Shown piece after piece: positions 17,785 through 26,412 of a DNA stretch of 64,000 nt. Both the position numbers and the translations under genes were made by a program. The stretch is taken from contig JACJYO010000007.1 in assembly GCA_020636075.1 (NCBI GenBank), positions 248,001 through 312,000 on the forward strand, read 5' to 3'. Source of the DNA: Lewinellaceae bacterium (GTDB lineage Bacteria; Bacteroidota; Bacteroidia; Chitinophagales; Saprospiraceae). Positions within the stretch are counted from its first letter, which is position 1. Each line of letters starts with the position of its first letter. The notes under the pieces were generated by a model that was given only the letters and a program-made list of their open reading frames with translations, did no database searches and was not told where the DNA came from.

Positions 17785-18819
17785 TTAAAACTTCGGACAA
17801 AGGATTTCTTCGTTCTGGTACTCGCCCAAATAAGCAATCGAAATTTCAAAAGCGCCCTGGCGTTGCCCGAATGAAAGTGCGTTAGGGTTCAAATCGTAGC
17901 TCAACCCAAACAATACGTTGTTGAACTCGATACCCACCAGCGCCACCACGGCATCCAGCCCAAACGACGATTCCGTACGCACCGGGCGCACCCAGCCACC
18001 AACGTGAAATGCCGTAGAGCCGTATTTACCGAGGGCCGTGCGGAAATTCGCACCGGCATTGATTTGCATATGCGGGCCCTGTTGAGCAAACAAAACACGC
18101 GGCAAGAACGACGTGCGGCTGGTGCCAACCGGAATATTGGCCGACACCTGCGCGGAGAGTTTCCGGTATAGTTTTTCCCCGGGCAAACCGTCGCCATAAA
18201 AAGAAACCGTTGGCTCCATAATGTGGTGCATGGCCAAACCGGCAAAGAATGCACCGGTGCGCCCAAAACGCGCGGAGTAATTCAGGCCAACGTTGAAATC
18301 CGGATAGGCAAAGTTGTTTTCCGGTAAAACTTCTCCGGTCGGCAGTACGTACCCATTCAGGCCGTCGAATTCGTCCTGAAACTCCAGCGATTCGTAATTG
18401 ACGTTCCGCTGGGTTAAGCCGCCCTGGATACCCAGCGACAAATATTGGCGGTTGTCGGCACTCAACGATTTGTGGTAGGCTAGCGACAAAGCAATTTGGG
18501 TCGTGCTGAAATCCACCACATTTACCTTGTCGGTAAAAAACATCAAACCCAGGCCGATAGCATCGTCATGTACCCGTTTGCCCGGCGCATCAAAGCGCAG
18601 GTCAGAGGCGACGGCAAAAGTGCGGATCGGATTGTCAAGTACCTTTTTCCATTGGTCGCGGTAGATCGTGCCAACCCGGTAGCGCCCTTCAAATGCGCCC
18701 GTAAGGCCGGGGTTGAGCATTAGCGGCGATGCGTAGAACTGCGTAAATTGTTGATCCTGTGCTGCCAGATTTTGCAGGAAAACAAACAGGAATGCGGAGT
18801 AGAGGAGAATTTTCTTCAT
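17785..18819 (-). CDS. PorP/SprF family T9SS outer-membrane protein
   Basis: 344 residues from the ATG at 18819; a longer frame from 18885 lacks sense. Signal peptide ends near NLAAQ. The mature start DQQFTQFYASPLMLNPGLTGA is the family signature of PorP/SprF, followed by a beta-barrel and a short tail (QNEEILCPKF). PorP/SprF proteins work in type IX secretion and gliding, often paired with a SprB-like adhesin, anchoring or exporting it. Here it stands alone, with no adhesin beside it. The T9SS cargo genes elsewhere in the window fit its presence. Confidence 0.92.
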   Translation of the reverse strand: MKKILLYSAFLFVFLQNLAAQDQQFTQFYASPLMLNPGLTGAFEGRYRVGTIYRDQWKKVLDNPIRTFAVASDLRFDAPGKRVHDDAIGLGLMFFTDKVNVVDFSTTQIALSLAYHKSLSADNRQYLSLGIQGGLTQRNVNYESLEFQDEFDGLNGYVLPTGEVLPENNFAYPDFNVGLNYSARFGRTGAFFAGLAMHHIMEPTVSFYGDGLPGEKLYRKLSAQVSANIPVGTSRTSFLPRVLFAQQGPHMQINAGANFRTALGKYGSTAFHVGGWVRPVRTESSFGLDAVVALVGIEFNNVLFGLSYDLNPNALSFGQRQGAFEISIAYLGEYQNEEILCPKF

Positions 18820-19081
18820 GCGTTTGGGTAAAAATTTCGGCAAAAATAGGTTTTGCTTCCTGGAGTTTGAACTTTGTTTAACCATAGATGCCCGAAAACT
18901 GGCAGGAAAGTGCTGTGAATAAGCCGCTTTTCGGTGAAAATCAATGAATGCCTAAACGAGCCAGCCGCATAAAAATTGGATTTTTGGATAGTTTAATACT
19001 TTGCATCGAAAACCGGAAACAATTAACCGGAGTCGCTCCAAACCTATGCTCATCCAGTTCGCACCAAATCATTTTTTCAAC

Positions 19082-21616
19082 ATGACAAACATTAAAACAA
19101 TTCGCCTTGGGCTCTTCCTCTTTGGGTTGATTTCCGCCCAGCTCCTGATTGCCCAGGATCCCAAGGCTCCAACTACAACCGACACCGTAGCCCCGGCAGC
19201 AGCCGTAACAAAAGACAGCACCGGCAAAAAAGAACAAAAAAAAGGCCCCAAACCTTACGACAAAGTCATTACGGAGGAGGCTGTTTCCACGCATGGCCTG
19301 TTCAGCGTGCATCTTGTCGATGATAAGTATTACCTGGAAATACCCGACTCGCTTTTTGGCGCAGAAATGATGGCTGTAACGCGCATGGCCAAAACCCCCA
19401 CTGGCGCCGGTTATGGCGGCGAACAGGCCAACCGGCAGGTTATTCGCTTTGAGCGGGGACCTTCGGATAATGTTTTTCTACGTGCAGTTGCTTATCGAAA
19501 CATCAGCAATGATTCGTTGCAACCCATTTACAAGGCAGTCCGCAACTCCAATGTAGACCCGATTGCAGCAGCTTTCGACATTAAATCAATCCGAAAGGAT
19601 ACCTCCGTTGTTATTGAGGTCACCGATTTTTTCAAAGATGAAAACCAGGTATTGACCATGTCGCCGCTGGCGAAACAGCGGTACAACCTTGCCGACCCGC
19701 AAAAAGACCGAAGCTACATCGAGAGTATCCGGACGTACCCGATCAACGTTGAAATCCGGACCGTCAAAACGTTCAAGGTGAAACCGCCTTCTCTGAATGA
19801 TGGTGGTGGAGACAGGCCCTCCCGGACGGTTAATCTGCCCGGCGGCGGCGATGCCGGCGTGGTCACGTTTGAAATGAACAGTTCCATCATTTTGCTGCCG
19901 CGCAAACCGTTTCGCAAACGCTATTTCGATCGCCGGGTGGGCTATTTTGCCACCGGCTATACGGTGTATGAAGATAATCAGCAACGCGCTGAGGATGAAA
20001 CCTTTGCGGTGCGTTGGCGCCTCGAGCCCAAAAATAACGCCGACTTGCTGCGCCAGCAAAAAGGCGAGAAAATCGAACCGGCTAAACCCATCGTGTATTA
20101 CATCGACCCGGCTACGCCGAAAAAATGGCGGCCATACCTGATCAAAGGCGTGCAGGACTGGCAACCGGCATTCGAACAGGCCGGCTGGAAAAACGCCATT
20201 CAGGCCCGGGAGTGGCCTGAGGGTGACAGCACCATGAGTCTCGAAGACGCCCGCTTTTCGGTAATCCGCTATTTCGCATCCGATATTCAAAATGCCTATG
20301 GTCCGAATGTGCACGACCCCCGTACCGGCGAAATCCTGGAAAGCCATATCGGCTGGTACCACAACGTGATGAAACTGCTCAAGTCTTGGTACACCACCCA
20401 AACGGGCGCTGTGGATGCCCGGGCCCGCAAAAATGAGTTTGATGATGAACTGATGGGCACACTGGTGCGCTTTGTGGCGGCACATGAAGTCGGGCACACC
20501 CTGGGATTGCGCCATAATTTTGGCGCCAGCAATGCAACACCGGTGGAAAAACTGCGCGACAAAAAATTTACAGATGCCAATGGGCACACTTCATCTATCA
20601 TGGACTATGCCCGCTTCAACTACGTCGCCCAACCCGAAGACGGTATCACCGACTTGCTGCCGCGGGTAGGCGATTACGACCGCTGGGCCATCGAGTGGGG
20701 CTACAAACCGATTTTCGGCACCAAAGACGCTGAGGAGGATAAAAAAGTCCTTAACCGCTGGTATAAAGAAAAAGCGGAGGGCAATCCCCGCCTGCATTTT
20801 ATTACAGAATCCAGCTCCTACGACCCCCGTGCCCAAAGCGAAGACCTGGGCGATAATTCCATGCTGGCCTCGGAATACGGCATTAAAAACCTGCAGCGTA
20901 TCTTGCCCAACGCCATCGACTGGACAAAAGCGGAAGCCGAGGAATACGACATGGCTAACGAACTGTACAACAACGTAGTCGGACAATACCGGCGCTACAT
21001 CGGCCATGTAACCAAGTGGGTAGGCGGCGTATTCGAAACACCCAAAACCGGCGACCAGTCCGGCGTGGTGTACCAGGTGGCGCCGGCAAACATGCAACAG
21101 GATGCGGTCGCTTTCCTGAACCGGCACTTGTTCCAAACGCCGGAGTGGCTTTTCGAGCCGAAAATCCTGCGCATGCTGCGCCCCGACAACGGTGTGAATA
21201 CCGTGGTTGGTTTGCAGTCGGGTACGCTGAACAGCCTGTTTGGCGCCAGCCGTTTGCAACGTATGATCGAAAATGAAACGATCGACCCGAATGCCTACAC
21301 CGTCGCCCGGCTTTTTGCCGATTTACATACGGGTATCTGGAGCGAATTGTCGGGCCAGCAACCCGTAAGCGTACAGCGCCGGAATCTGCAAAAAGTATTT
21401 GTGGAGGATATGATCGAGCTGTACCGCCCGGATGAAAAATCGAGCGCCAATGCGCTGAAAAACACGGATGTACCTTCGCTGGCACTGTACACGCTCAAGC
21501 GCCTGCGCACAGAATTGGCGGCTGCTTCCGGCACCTACAATGATGCGCTCAGCCGCAGCCATTTCGAGGACTGCATGAACCGGATTGATACTGCTCTGGA
21601 GCCGGATAGGAGATGA
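19082..21616 (+). CDS. Zinc-dependent metalloprotease (metzincin, DUF5117/DUF5118 type)
   Basis: 844 residues from the ATG at 19082, which gives a signal peptide (cleavage near LLIAQ); the frame is open back to 19001. The N-terminal half matches DUF5118/DUF5117-type domains. The catalytic site is HEVGHTLGLRH (His468, Glu469, His472, His478), the extended metzincin motif, with SSIMDY as the likely Met-turn about 45 residues later. The C-terminal 300 residues are helical and family-specific. These large enzymes are common in Bacteroidota and presumed periplasmic or surface-exposed; their substrates are not known. A Thr/Ala/Lys-rich linker follows the signal peptide. Confidence 0.92.
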   Translation: MTNIKTIRLGLFLFGLISAQLLIAQDPKAPTTTDTVAPAAAVTKDSTGKKEQKKGPKPYDKVITEEAVSTHGLFSVHLVDDKYYLEIPDSLFGAEMMAVTRMAKTPTGAGYGGEQANRQVIRFERGPSDNVFLRAVAYRNISNDSLQPIYKAVRNSNVDPIAAAFDIKSIRKDTSVVIEVTDFFKDENQVLTMSPLAKQRYNLADPQKDRSYIESIRTYPINVEIRTVKTFKVKPPSLNDGGGDRPSRTVNLPGGGDAGVVTFEMNSSIILLPRKPFRKRYFDRRVGYFATGYTVYEDNQQRAEDETFAVRWRLEPKNNADLLRQQKGEKIEPAKPIVYYIDPATPKKWRPYLIKGVQDWQPAFEQAGWKNAIQAREWPEGDSTMSLEDARFSVIRYFASDIQNAYGPNVHDPRTGEILESHIGWYHNVMKLLKSWYTTQTGAVDARARKNEFDDELMGTLVRFVAAHEVGHTLGLRHNFGASNATPVEKLRDKKFTDANGHTSSIMDYARFNYVAQPEDGITDLLPRVGDYDRWAIEWGYKPIFGTKDAEEDKKVLNRWYKEKAEGNPRLHFITESSSYDPRAQSEDLGDNSMLASEYGIKNLQRILPNAIDWTKAEAEEYDMANELYNNVVGQYRRYIGHVTKWVGGVFETPKTGDQSGVVYQVAPANMQQDAVAFLNRHLFQTPEWLFEPKILRMLRPDNGVNTVVGLQSGTLNSLFGASRLQRMIENETIDPNAYTVARLFADLHTGIWSELSGQQPVSVQRRNLQKVFVEDMIELYRPDEKSSANALKNTDVPSLALYTLKRLRTELAAASGTYNDALSRSHFEDCMNRIDTALEPDRR

Positions 21617-21631
21617 TAGTTTGGGGTAGTA

Positions 21632-21663
21632 GTGAGGGGGTGACTTCGAAGTCACCCCCTCAC
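21632..21663. repeat. Perfect 32-bp palindrome
   Basis: GTGAGGGGGTGACTTC is followed directly by its exact reverse complement. It begins 15 bases after the metalloprotease stop. There is no T-run, so it is not a standard intrinsic terminator, although a transcript would fold strongly here. It is unrelated in sequence to the fold-back element that starts 38 bases later. Confidence 0.8.
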
Positions 21664-21700
21664 TTGAGCCGTTGCGCAGCAATCCGGTTAGAAAGTAGTT

Positions 21701-21886
21701 GTTTACCACGGAGACATGGAGGACACGGAGTTTTTACCGCCTTCGGCGGTTTGAAACCAGACAGGAAAAACACGATATTCATGATAAAACAAGTCGGTCT
21801 GTTTAAACTTGAAAATCGTTTCTAGAAAAAATCACCGCCGCAGGCGGCAAAACTCCGTGTCCTCCGTGTCTTCGTGGTAAAAAAAC
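21701..21886. repeat. Fold-back (MITE-like) element with CCACGGAG arms
   Basis: Left arm 21701-21750 (starting GTTTACCACGGAGACATGG and ending in ACCGCCTTCGGCGGT) is mirrored by the right arm 21834-21886. The arms are about 50 bp with a few differences and enclose about 80 bases of unique sequence. Shorter copies of the same CCACGGAG arm occur at about 4298, 28788 and 55994. This is the largest member and looks like a small non-autonomous element. It sits between the metalloprotease and the cupin gene. Confidence 0.8.
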
Positions 21887-21896
21887 AACGCATAAA

Positions 21897-22262
21897 ATGC
21901 CTATGGAAAAGATAAACTTAGCCGAAAAACTCGCCCTGTTTACCGACCACTGGAACCCTCGCGTCGTTGGCGAACTGAATGGTCAGCACGTCAAACTGGC
22001 CAAATTCCAGGGCGCCTTTGTTTGGCACAAACACGACGATGAAGATGAACTGTTTTTAGTGCTTGAGGGCCAATTTACCATGGAATTTCGCGACCGTAAG
22101 GTGGAACTGCAAGAGGGTGAATTTCTCATCGTGCCCCGCGGTGTGGAGCACCGGCCGGTAGCGGAGGAAGAAGTGTCGGTGCTGCTGTTTGAACCGACAG
22201 GGACATTGAATACGGGCGATCAAACCGGTGCGCTAACCAGGGATACGTTGGACTGGATCTGA
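21897..22262 (+). CDS. Single-domain cupin protein
   Basis: 121 residues, cytoplasmic. Both cupin motifs are present: FVWHKHDDEDELFLVLEG (metal ligands His, His and Glu) and GEFLIVPRGVEHRPV (third His). It therefore binds a divalent metal; the substrate is unknown. The ATG at 21897 lies just past the fold-back element, and a second ATG two codons later is an alternative start. Its 3' end overlaps the 3' end of hom on the other strand by 43 bases. Confidence 0.88.
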   Translation: MPMEKINLAEKLALFTDHWNPRVVGELNGQHVKLAKFQGAFVWHKHDDEDELFLVLEGQFTMEFRDRKVELQEGEFLIVPRGVEHRPVAEEEVSVLLFEPTGTLNTGDQTGALTRDTLDWI

Positions 22263-23458
22263 GCATGTGCTGGTGAACTGGCCATACCTGCTAGGAATCC
22301 GCCGTTTTGCCGCAACGCCACAATTACAGGTGCCAGGTTTACCGCGGCTATTTCAGCTTCTGCCTGAAAACCACTTTCCCCGGCTTCTTTTCGGAGTATT
22401 TTTTCAAAGGGCAATTGTCGAAGCAACCCGGCATCAGGGCACCGGCAGTAGACCCGCAATGTTTCAAAAAAATGTGGCGTTTTTCGTTGGAGTTGCAATG
22501 GGCGGTTGTTCCGGCTGGATCCGTTTTTTACAGAACCAGCCAGGTCGCTCAACACGGCAAATCCGGTGGGTAAACTTCCGGCGCCTTTGCCAGTAAGTAG
22601 TTGGTTTTCAATAAATTTAGATTGGATCAGTATGCCGTTGTATTCATTTTCCAGGGCATAAAACGAGCTGTCCGGGCCGACCAGCGTTGGAAGAACTAGC
22701 AGTTGCAAGGCGCCCGTCGCGCTTTTGCGGGCCGAGGCGAGAAGCCGGATTTTTTGCCCGTTTGCTTTGGCAAATTCCAGATCGGCACGCCGGATGTTCC
22801 GAATCCCAAACGTGACGACCTGTGCGGGCTCGACCCACTGACCAAAGGCATGCGCTGCGATTAAAACCAGTTTGGAAGCAGGGTCGTGTCCGTCGATGTC
22901 CAGACTGGGGTCTGATTCTGCAAAACCCAGTTGTTGTGCCAAGCCCAGCGCCTCATCAAAATCGAGCCCATCCATATCCATCCGCGTCAAAATGTAGTTT
23001 GTCGAGCCATTAAAAACGCCTTCGACAGCGCTAATCTCGCCATGCGCGTAGTAGTGTTCCAGATTTTGAAAAATTGGAATACTGCCGCAAGCGGAAGCCT
23101 CGTACAACAGTTTTCCCCCGTGCTGCTGCTGGATTTTTAACAAATCCGGTAACCGGCGGGCCAGCATGGCTTTGTTGGCGGAGATGACTGTTTTTCCCAG
23201 TTCCAATGCTTTTTTTACAATAATAAAAGCATCCTCGGGCCGGTCAATCACTTCGATGATATGGGTGATTTCCGGGTCATTCAGGATTTCCGCAGGTTCG
23301 AAAATGAAATTCTCCGGCGACAGCGGCCGGGTTTTGTAGCGGTCGCGTACACAAATCCGGGCAACATGCCCGGGCGCCGTGCCATTCATACTGTTGAGTA
23401 TTTCATAAAATCCCTGCCCAACCGCGCCAAAACCGAAAAGACCAATTTTTGCTTTCAT
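22220..23458 (-). CDS. hom: Homoserine dehydrogenase
   Basis: 412 residues. N-terminal NAD(P)-binding motif GLFGFGAVGQGFYE, then the catalytic domain with VISANKAM, YEASACGSIPI, VFNGSTNYILTRM and AESDPSLDIDGHDPASKL (the conserved Lys/Asp active-site block). It reduces aspartate semialdehyde to homoserine, the branch point to methionine and threonine. No aspartokinase domain is fused, and the C-terminal 90 residues do not show an obvious ACT domain. It overlaps metX by 4 bases (ATGA) as the last gene of metY-metX-hom. The 3' overlap with the cupin gene is unusual but both reading frames look intact. Confidence 0.94.
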   Translation of the reverse strand: MKAKIGLFGFGAVGQGFYEILNSMNGTAPGHVARICVRDRYKTRPLSPENFIFEPAEILNDPEITHIIEVIDRPEDAFIIVKKALELGKTVISANKAMLARRLPDLLKIQQQHGGKLLYEASACGSIPIFQNLEHYYAHGEISAVEGVFNGSTNYILTRMDMDGLDFDEALGLAQQLGFAESDPSLDIDGHDPASKLVLIAAHAFGQWVEPAQVVTFGIRNIRRADLEFAKANGQKIRLLASARKSATGALQLLVLPTLVGPDSSFYALENEYNGILIQSKFIENQLLTGKGAGSLPTGFAVLSDLAGSVKNGSSRNNRPLQLQRKTPHFFETLRVYCRCPDAGLLRQLPFEKILRKEAGESGFQAEAEIAAVNLAPVIVALRQNGGFLAGMASSPAHAQIQSNVSLVSAPV

Positions 23459-24531
23459 GCTGTTGTCGAGTTTGCGGGTATACCGGGTGCTTTAGGTGCT
23501 GGTTCGGGTTGTGATTTTTTTAAAAATGCGCCCAAAACCCGGCTCAGGGCTTCGGTTTCCGTTAAAAAACCGTCGTGCCCATAATCCGACTGGATGCTCT
23601 GCCAAACGGCCCCGGAAATATGCCGGGCCAAAAATGCCTGCTCCTCCGGCGGGAACAGCAAATCGCTCGACACCGACACCACCAGCGTGCGGGCCCGGAT
23701 GCCTGCCAGCGCGGTTTCCAAATCTGGCCGTCCCCGGCCAATGTTATGCGTGTCCATGGCCTTGGAAAGTACCCAGTAGGAAAAGGCGTTGAAGCGGCGC
23801 GCCAGTTTTTCACCCTGGTATCGCTGGTACGAGGCGGCGGGATAGTTATCGAGCAAACCTTGTTCTCGGGGTTGCTGCGTGATTCCGTAAGCGTGGTAGT
23901 GCCGGTAGCTCAACAGGGCAATGCTTCGGGCGGTTTTCATACCCTGAAGCCCCGCAGAGGCGGTTTCTTCGTTCCAACTGGGGTCGTTGGCGATCGCCAG
24001 CCGCTGGCTTTCGTTGAACGCCACACCCCAGGGCGAATGCCGGGCATTGGTGGCGATGAGTGCCAGGTTTTTAGATAATTCAGGTTTCAAAATGGCCCAT
24101 TCCAGTGCCTGTTGTCCGCCTTGTGAACCGCCAATCAGCAAATGGATTTGCCGGATACCCAAGTGTTGCCGCAGGGCTTCATGTGCCTGCACCATGTCGC
24201 GAATGGTGATTGCCGGGAAGCGATGAAAGTACGGTTGACCTTGCTTCGGGTTAATGCTGAGCGGACCGGTAGTGCCGTAGCAGGAGCCCAGGTTGTTGGC
24301 GCAGACGATAAAATAACGCGCCGGATCGAGCAGGCTGCCCGGACCAACCAAACCTGCCCACCAGTCCTGCGCGTCGCTGTTCGCCGTCAGGGCATGGCAA
24401 ATCCAGATGACGTTGCTGTCGTCGGGTGCGCGGGTGCCGTAGGTGTGGTAGGTAATGTCGAGAGCCGGGAGTTGCTGCCCGCTTTCCAGGGGGAAAGGGC
24501 CGGGATGGCGGTAGATTTTTTGCGTGGACAT
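23455..24531 (-). CDS. metX: Homoserine O-acetyltransferase
   Basis: 358 residues of the alpha/beta-hydrolase MetX family: WICHALTANSDAQDWW, NNLGSCYGTTGP, nucleophile Ser136 in IGGSQGGQQALEWA, NARHSPWGVAFNE, and the terminal DYGHDGFL histidine. It activates homoserine with acetyl-CoA (some members use succinyl-CoA; the acyl donor is not proven by sequence). The stop overlaps the hom start, and the gene lies 83 bases after metY with a palindrome in the gap. Confidence 0.95.
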   Translation of the reverse strand: MSTQKIYRHPGPFPLESGQQLPALDITYHTYGTRAPDDSNVIWICHALTANSDAQDWWAGLVGPGSLLDPARYFIVCANNLGSCYGTTGPLSINPKQGQPYFHRFPAITIRDMVQAHEALRQHLGIRQIHLLIGGSQGGQQALEWAILKPELSKNLALIATNARHSPWGVAFNESQRLAIANDPSWNEETASAGLQGMKTARSIALLSYRHYHAYGITQQPREQGLLDNYPAASYQRYQGEKLARRFNAFSYWVLSKAMDTHNIGRGRPDLETALAGIRARTLVVSVSSDLLFPPEEQAFLARHISGAVWQSIQSDYGHDGFLTETEALSRVLGAFLKKSQPEPAPKAPGIPANSTTA

Positions 24532-24570
24532 GCTGTGCTAGTTTCTTGAAAATGAGTTGGGTAGAAAAGT

Positions 24571-24603
24571 ACTCGTCCTACGACTTCAAGTCGTAGGACG
24601 AGT
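24571..24603. repeat. Palindrome, CTCGTCCTACG family
   Basis: Sixteen-base arms starting ACTCGTCCTACGACTT around a single central base; the arms are perfectly complementary. It lies in the 83-base gap between metY and metX, so the operon mRNA would carry a 16-bp hairpin there. A diverged copy is at 4332-4364. Confidence 0.82.
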
Positions 24604-24614
24604 GCGTGATGCCC

Positions 24615-25943
24615 TCACGCATCAACCAGTTTTTTTGCAAAAACCGAATCGAATGCTTGTTGCAAATCGGCTTTGATATCGTCGATAAACTCAATACCCG
24701 CGGAAATGCGTAGCAGTCCGGGTACTACACCCGAAGCGCGTTGTTCGTCTGGCGAAAGCTGCTCGTGCGTGGTGCTGGCCGGGTGGATAATCAGCGTTTT
24801 GGCATCGCCAACATTGGCCAGGTGGCTGATGAGTTCCAGTTTGTTGACCAGTTGATCGGCTTGCTCCTTGGTACCTTTAATTTTGAACGACAATACCCCG
24901 CCGAAGCCATTTTTCAGGTATTTGTTGGCTAAGTCGTGGTAGGGGGACGAACTGAGCCCCGGGTAGTTGACAAACTCGACATTCGGGTGTTTTTCAAGCC
25001 ATTGGGCCAGCGTTAAGGCATTATCAACCTGGCGCTGCACCCGGAGCGAGAGCGTTTCCAGTCCCTGAAGAAACAAAAAGGAATTGAAGGGGCTGAGAGA
25101 AGGGCCATAGTCGCGCAGACCTTCGACACGGGCACGGATGATGAAGGCGATATTGCCAAAGGGCCCCTGGTCGCCGAACACCTCCCAGAAACGCAGGCCG
25201 TGATAGCCCTCGCTGGGCTCGGTGAACTGTGGGAATTTGCCGTTGCCCCAGTTGAAATTTCCGCCGTCGATGATCACACCGCCTATGCTGGTGCCATGCC
25301 CGCCAATCCACTTGGTCGCGCTGGCCACCACAATGTGGGCGCCGTGCTCCAGTGGGCGGAAGAGATAACCGCCGGCGCCAAACGTGTTGTCCACAATGAG
25401 GGGGATCTGGTAGCGCTCAGCGATGCGGGCGATCCGTTCAAAATCGGGAATGTTAAAGCCGGGGTTGCCGATGGTTTCCAGGTAAAGTGCCTTGGTACGC
25501 GCGTCGATCTGTTTTTCGAAAGAAGCCGGATCGTCGCCGTCGGCGAAGCGGACTTCCACGCCAATGCGTTTGAACTGGACTTTGAATTGATTGTACGTGC
25601 CGCCGTACAGGAAGGAGGTACTCACGAAATTGTCGCCGGCTTCCACGATGTTGCTCAGGGCGATAAACTGCGCTGCCTGCCCACTGCCGACTGCCAGGGC
25701 GGCTACTCCGCCTTCGAGGGCTGCAATGCGCTTTTCAAATACATCGGTGGTGGGGTTCATGATGCGGGTGTAAATGTTGCCGAATTCGCGCAGGCCGAAA
25801 AGGTTTGCCGCGTGATCCGAATCGTTGAACACGTAGCTGGTAGTTTGGTAAATCGGGACGGCACGACTGTTGGTTGTCGGGTCTACCTCTTGCCCGGCGT
25901 GGAGTTGGAGGGTGTCAAAATGGTGCTGCGGTGCATTTGCCAT
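24615..25943 (-). CDS. metY: O-acetylhomoserine sulfhydrylase
   Basis: 442 residues from the ATG at 25943. The same frame is open to 26342, but that part covers the leader terminator and a decayed copy of the gene start and is not protein. PLP-dependent Cys/Met metabolism family: QTTSYVF, NIYTRIMNPT, GSGQAAQF, DNTFGAGGYLFRP and Schiff-base Lys211 in SATKWIGGHGTS. The long form with YHGLRFWEVFG is typical of MetY. It makes homocysteine from O-acetylhomoserine and sulfide. It is the first gene of metY-metX-hom, downstream of a Met/Cys leader attenuator. Confidence 0.95.
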   Translation of the reverse strand: MANAPQHHFDTLQLHAGQEVDPTTNSRAVPIYQTTSYVFNDSDHAANLFGLREFGNIYTRIMNPTTDVFEKRIAALEGGVAALAVGSGQAAQFIALSNIVEAGDNFVSTSFLYGGTYNQFKVQFKRIGVEVRFADGDDPASFEKQIDARTKALYLETIGNPGFNIPDFERIARIAERYQIPLIVDNTFGAGGYLFRPLEHGAHIVVASATKWIGGHGTSIGGVIIDGGNFNWGNGKFPQFTEPSEGYHGLRFWEVFGDQGPFGNIAFIIRARVEGLRDYGPSLSPFNSFLFLQGLETLSLRVQRQVDNALTLAQWLEKHPNVEFVNYPGLSSSPYHDLANKYLKNGFGGVLSFKIKGTKEQADQLVNKLELISHLANVGDAKTLIIHPASTTHEQLSPDEQRASGVVPGLLRISAGIEFIDDIKADLQQAFDSVFAKKLVDA

Positions 25944-26070
25944 GGTACTCGAATTTTTTTTCGTGAAAAATGATGGGTGGAAATAGAAAAATGATTTGTT
26001 ATTGAAAAAAGTCATTAAAACGGCGCTGCAAGTTTTGCGGTGCTGGCGGTCGTTTCCCAGCGTACTTGAT

Positions 26071-26187
26071 TCAGCTGCCGTTTTTTTTGAGCGGATTGAC
26101 CAGTATTGTCCGTTGTATGCTGGGGTTGACTTCCTGGTCGGCGTGTAGCTGGCGGGTGTCAAAATGCTGCTGTGGTGTATTTGCCAT
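26071..26187 (-). pseudogene. Truncated duplicate of the metY 5' end
   Basis: On the - strand the ATG at 26187 opens 38 codons ending in TGA. The first 22 codons match the metY start at 17 of 22 positions (MANTPQQHFDTRQLHADQEV against MANAPQHHFDTLQLHAGQEV), and similarity then stops. The bases upstream also match the metY leader (TTTTTCTATTTCCACCCAT and CGAGTACCATG in both). The copies are 244 bases apart. This is a partial tandem duplication whose upstream copy has decayed. It lies between the attenuator terminator and the intact metY. Confidence 0.85.
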
Positions 26188-26228
26188 GGTACTCGGATTT
26201 TTTTGTAAAAAAGTATGGGTGGAAATAG

Positions 26229-26264
26229 AAAAAGCCCTTTCACACAGGATGTGTGAAAGGGCTT
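26229..26264 (-). terminator. Attenuator terminator of the methionine operon
   Basis: Stem AAGCCCTTTCACACA / TGTGTGAAAGGGCTT (15 perfect pairs), loop TCC, then a run of five T partly within the stem. It starts 28 bases after the leader-peptide stop and lies upstream of both the metY fragment and metY. There is no protein gene between the putative promoter and this terminator other than the leader peptide. Confidence 0.9.
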
Positions 26265-26292
26265 CCGATAATTCGTTTTATATGCTAAAAAC

Positions 26293-26367
26293 TTATGTCG
26301 TATGGAAGGGCAATCCTCTCTCACATCGTGCGCGGGGAGCACACATGCAACACATACAACACATCAT
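26293..26367 (-). CDS. Met/Cys-rich leader peptide of the metY-metX-hom operon
   Basis: A 24-codon ORF too short for normal gene calling. Its first nine residues are all Met or Cys (MMCCMCCMC), and a tenth such residue, a Cys, is at position 15; it ends in LPFHTT and TAA. Four Met and six Cys in 24 residues, directly ahead of a terminator and the methionine genes, is the pattern of attenuation leader peptides such as those of trp, his or thr operons. Ribosomes short of charged Met-tRNA or Cys-tRNA would stall in codons 1-9. The peptide itself is not expected to have a function. It is not similar to any protein in the window. Confidence 0.82.
   Translation of the reverse strand: MMCCMCCMCAPRARCERGLPFHTT
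26315..26344 (-). promoter_or_regulatory. Antiterminator segment and upstream hairpin of the attenuator
   Basis: Bases 26327-26315 read GATGTGAGAGAGG on the - strand and can pair with 26260-26248 (CCTTTCACACATC), the 5' arm and loop of the terminator: 12 of 13 positions pair, one as G-U. This segment starts 14 bases after codon 9 of the leader peptide, where a ribosome stalled on the Met/Cys codons would leave it free. A small hairpin, GTGTG-CTCCCCG-CGCAC at 26344-26328, abuts it. A ribosome reaching the stop codon would cover the segment and favour termination. Confidence 0.7.
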
Positions 26368-26412
26368 GTTTTGAGAAAGGAATGGCATAAAATCAGTTGC
26401 GTTTAGCAGGTG

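Noticed and set aside
21632..21663. Intrinsic terminator for the metalloprotease
   Set aside because: The palindrome is perfect but has no T-run on either side; it was kept as a repeat instead.
25944..26342. N-terminal extension of 133 residues in the metY frame
   Set aside because: It covers the terminator and the decayed gene copy; the conserved protein starts at 25943.
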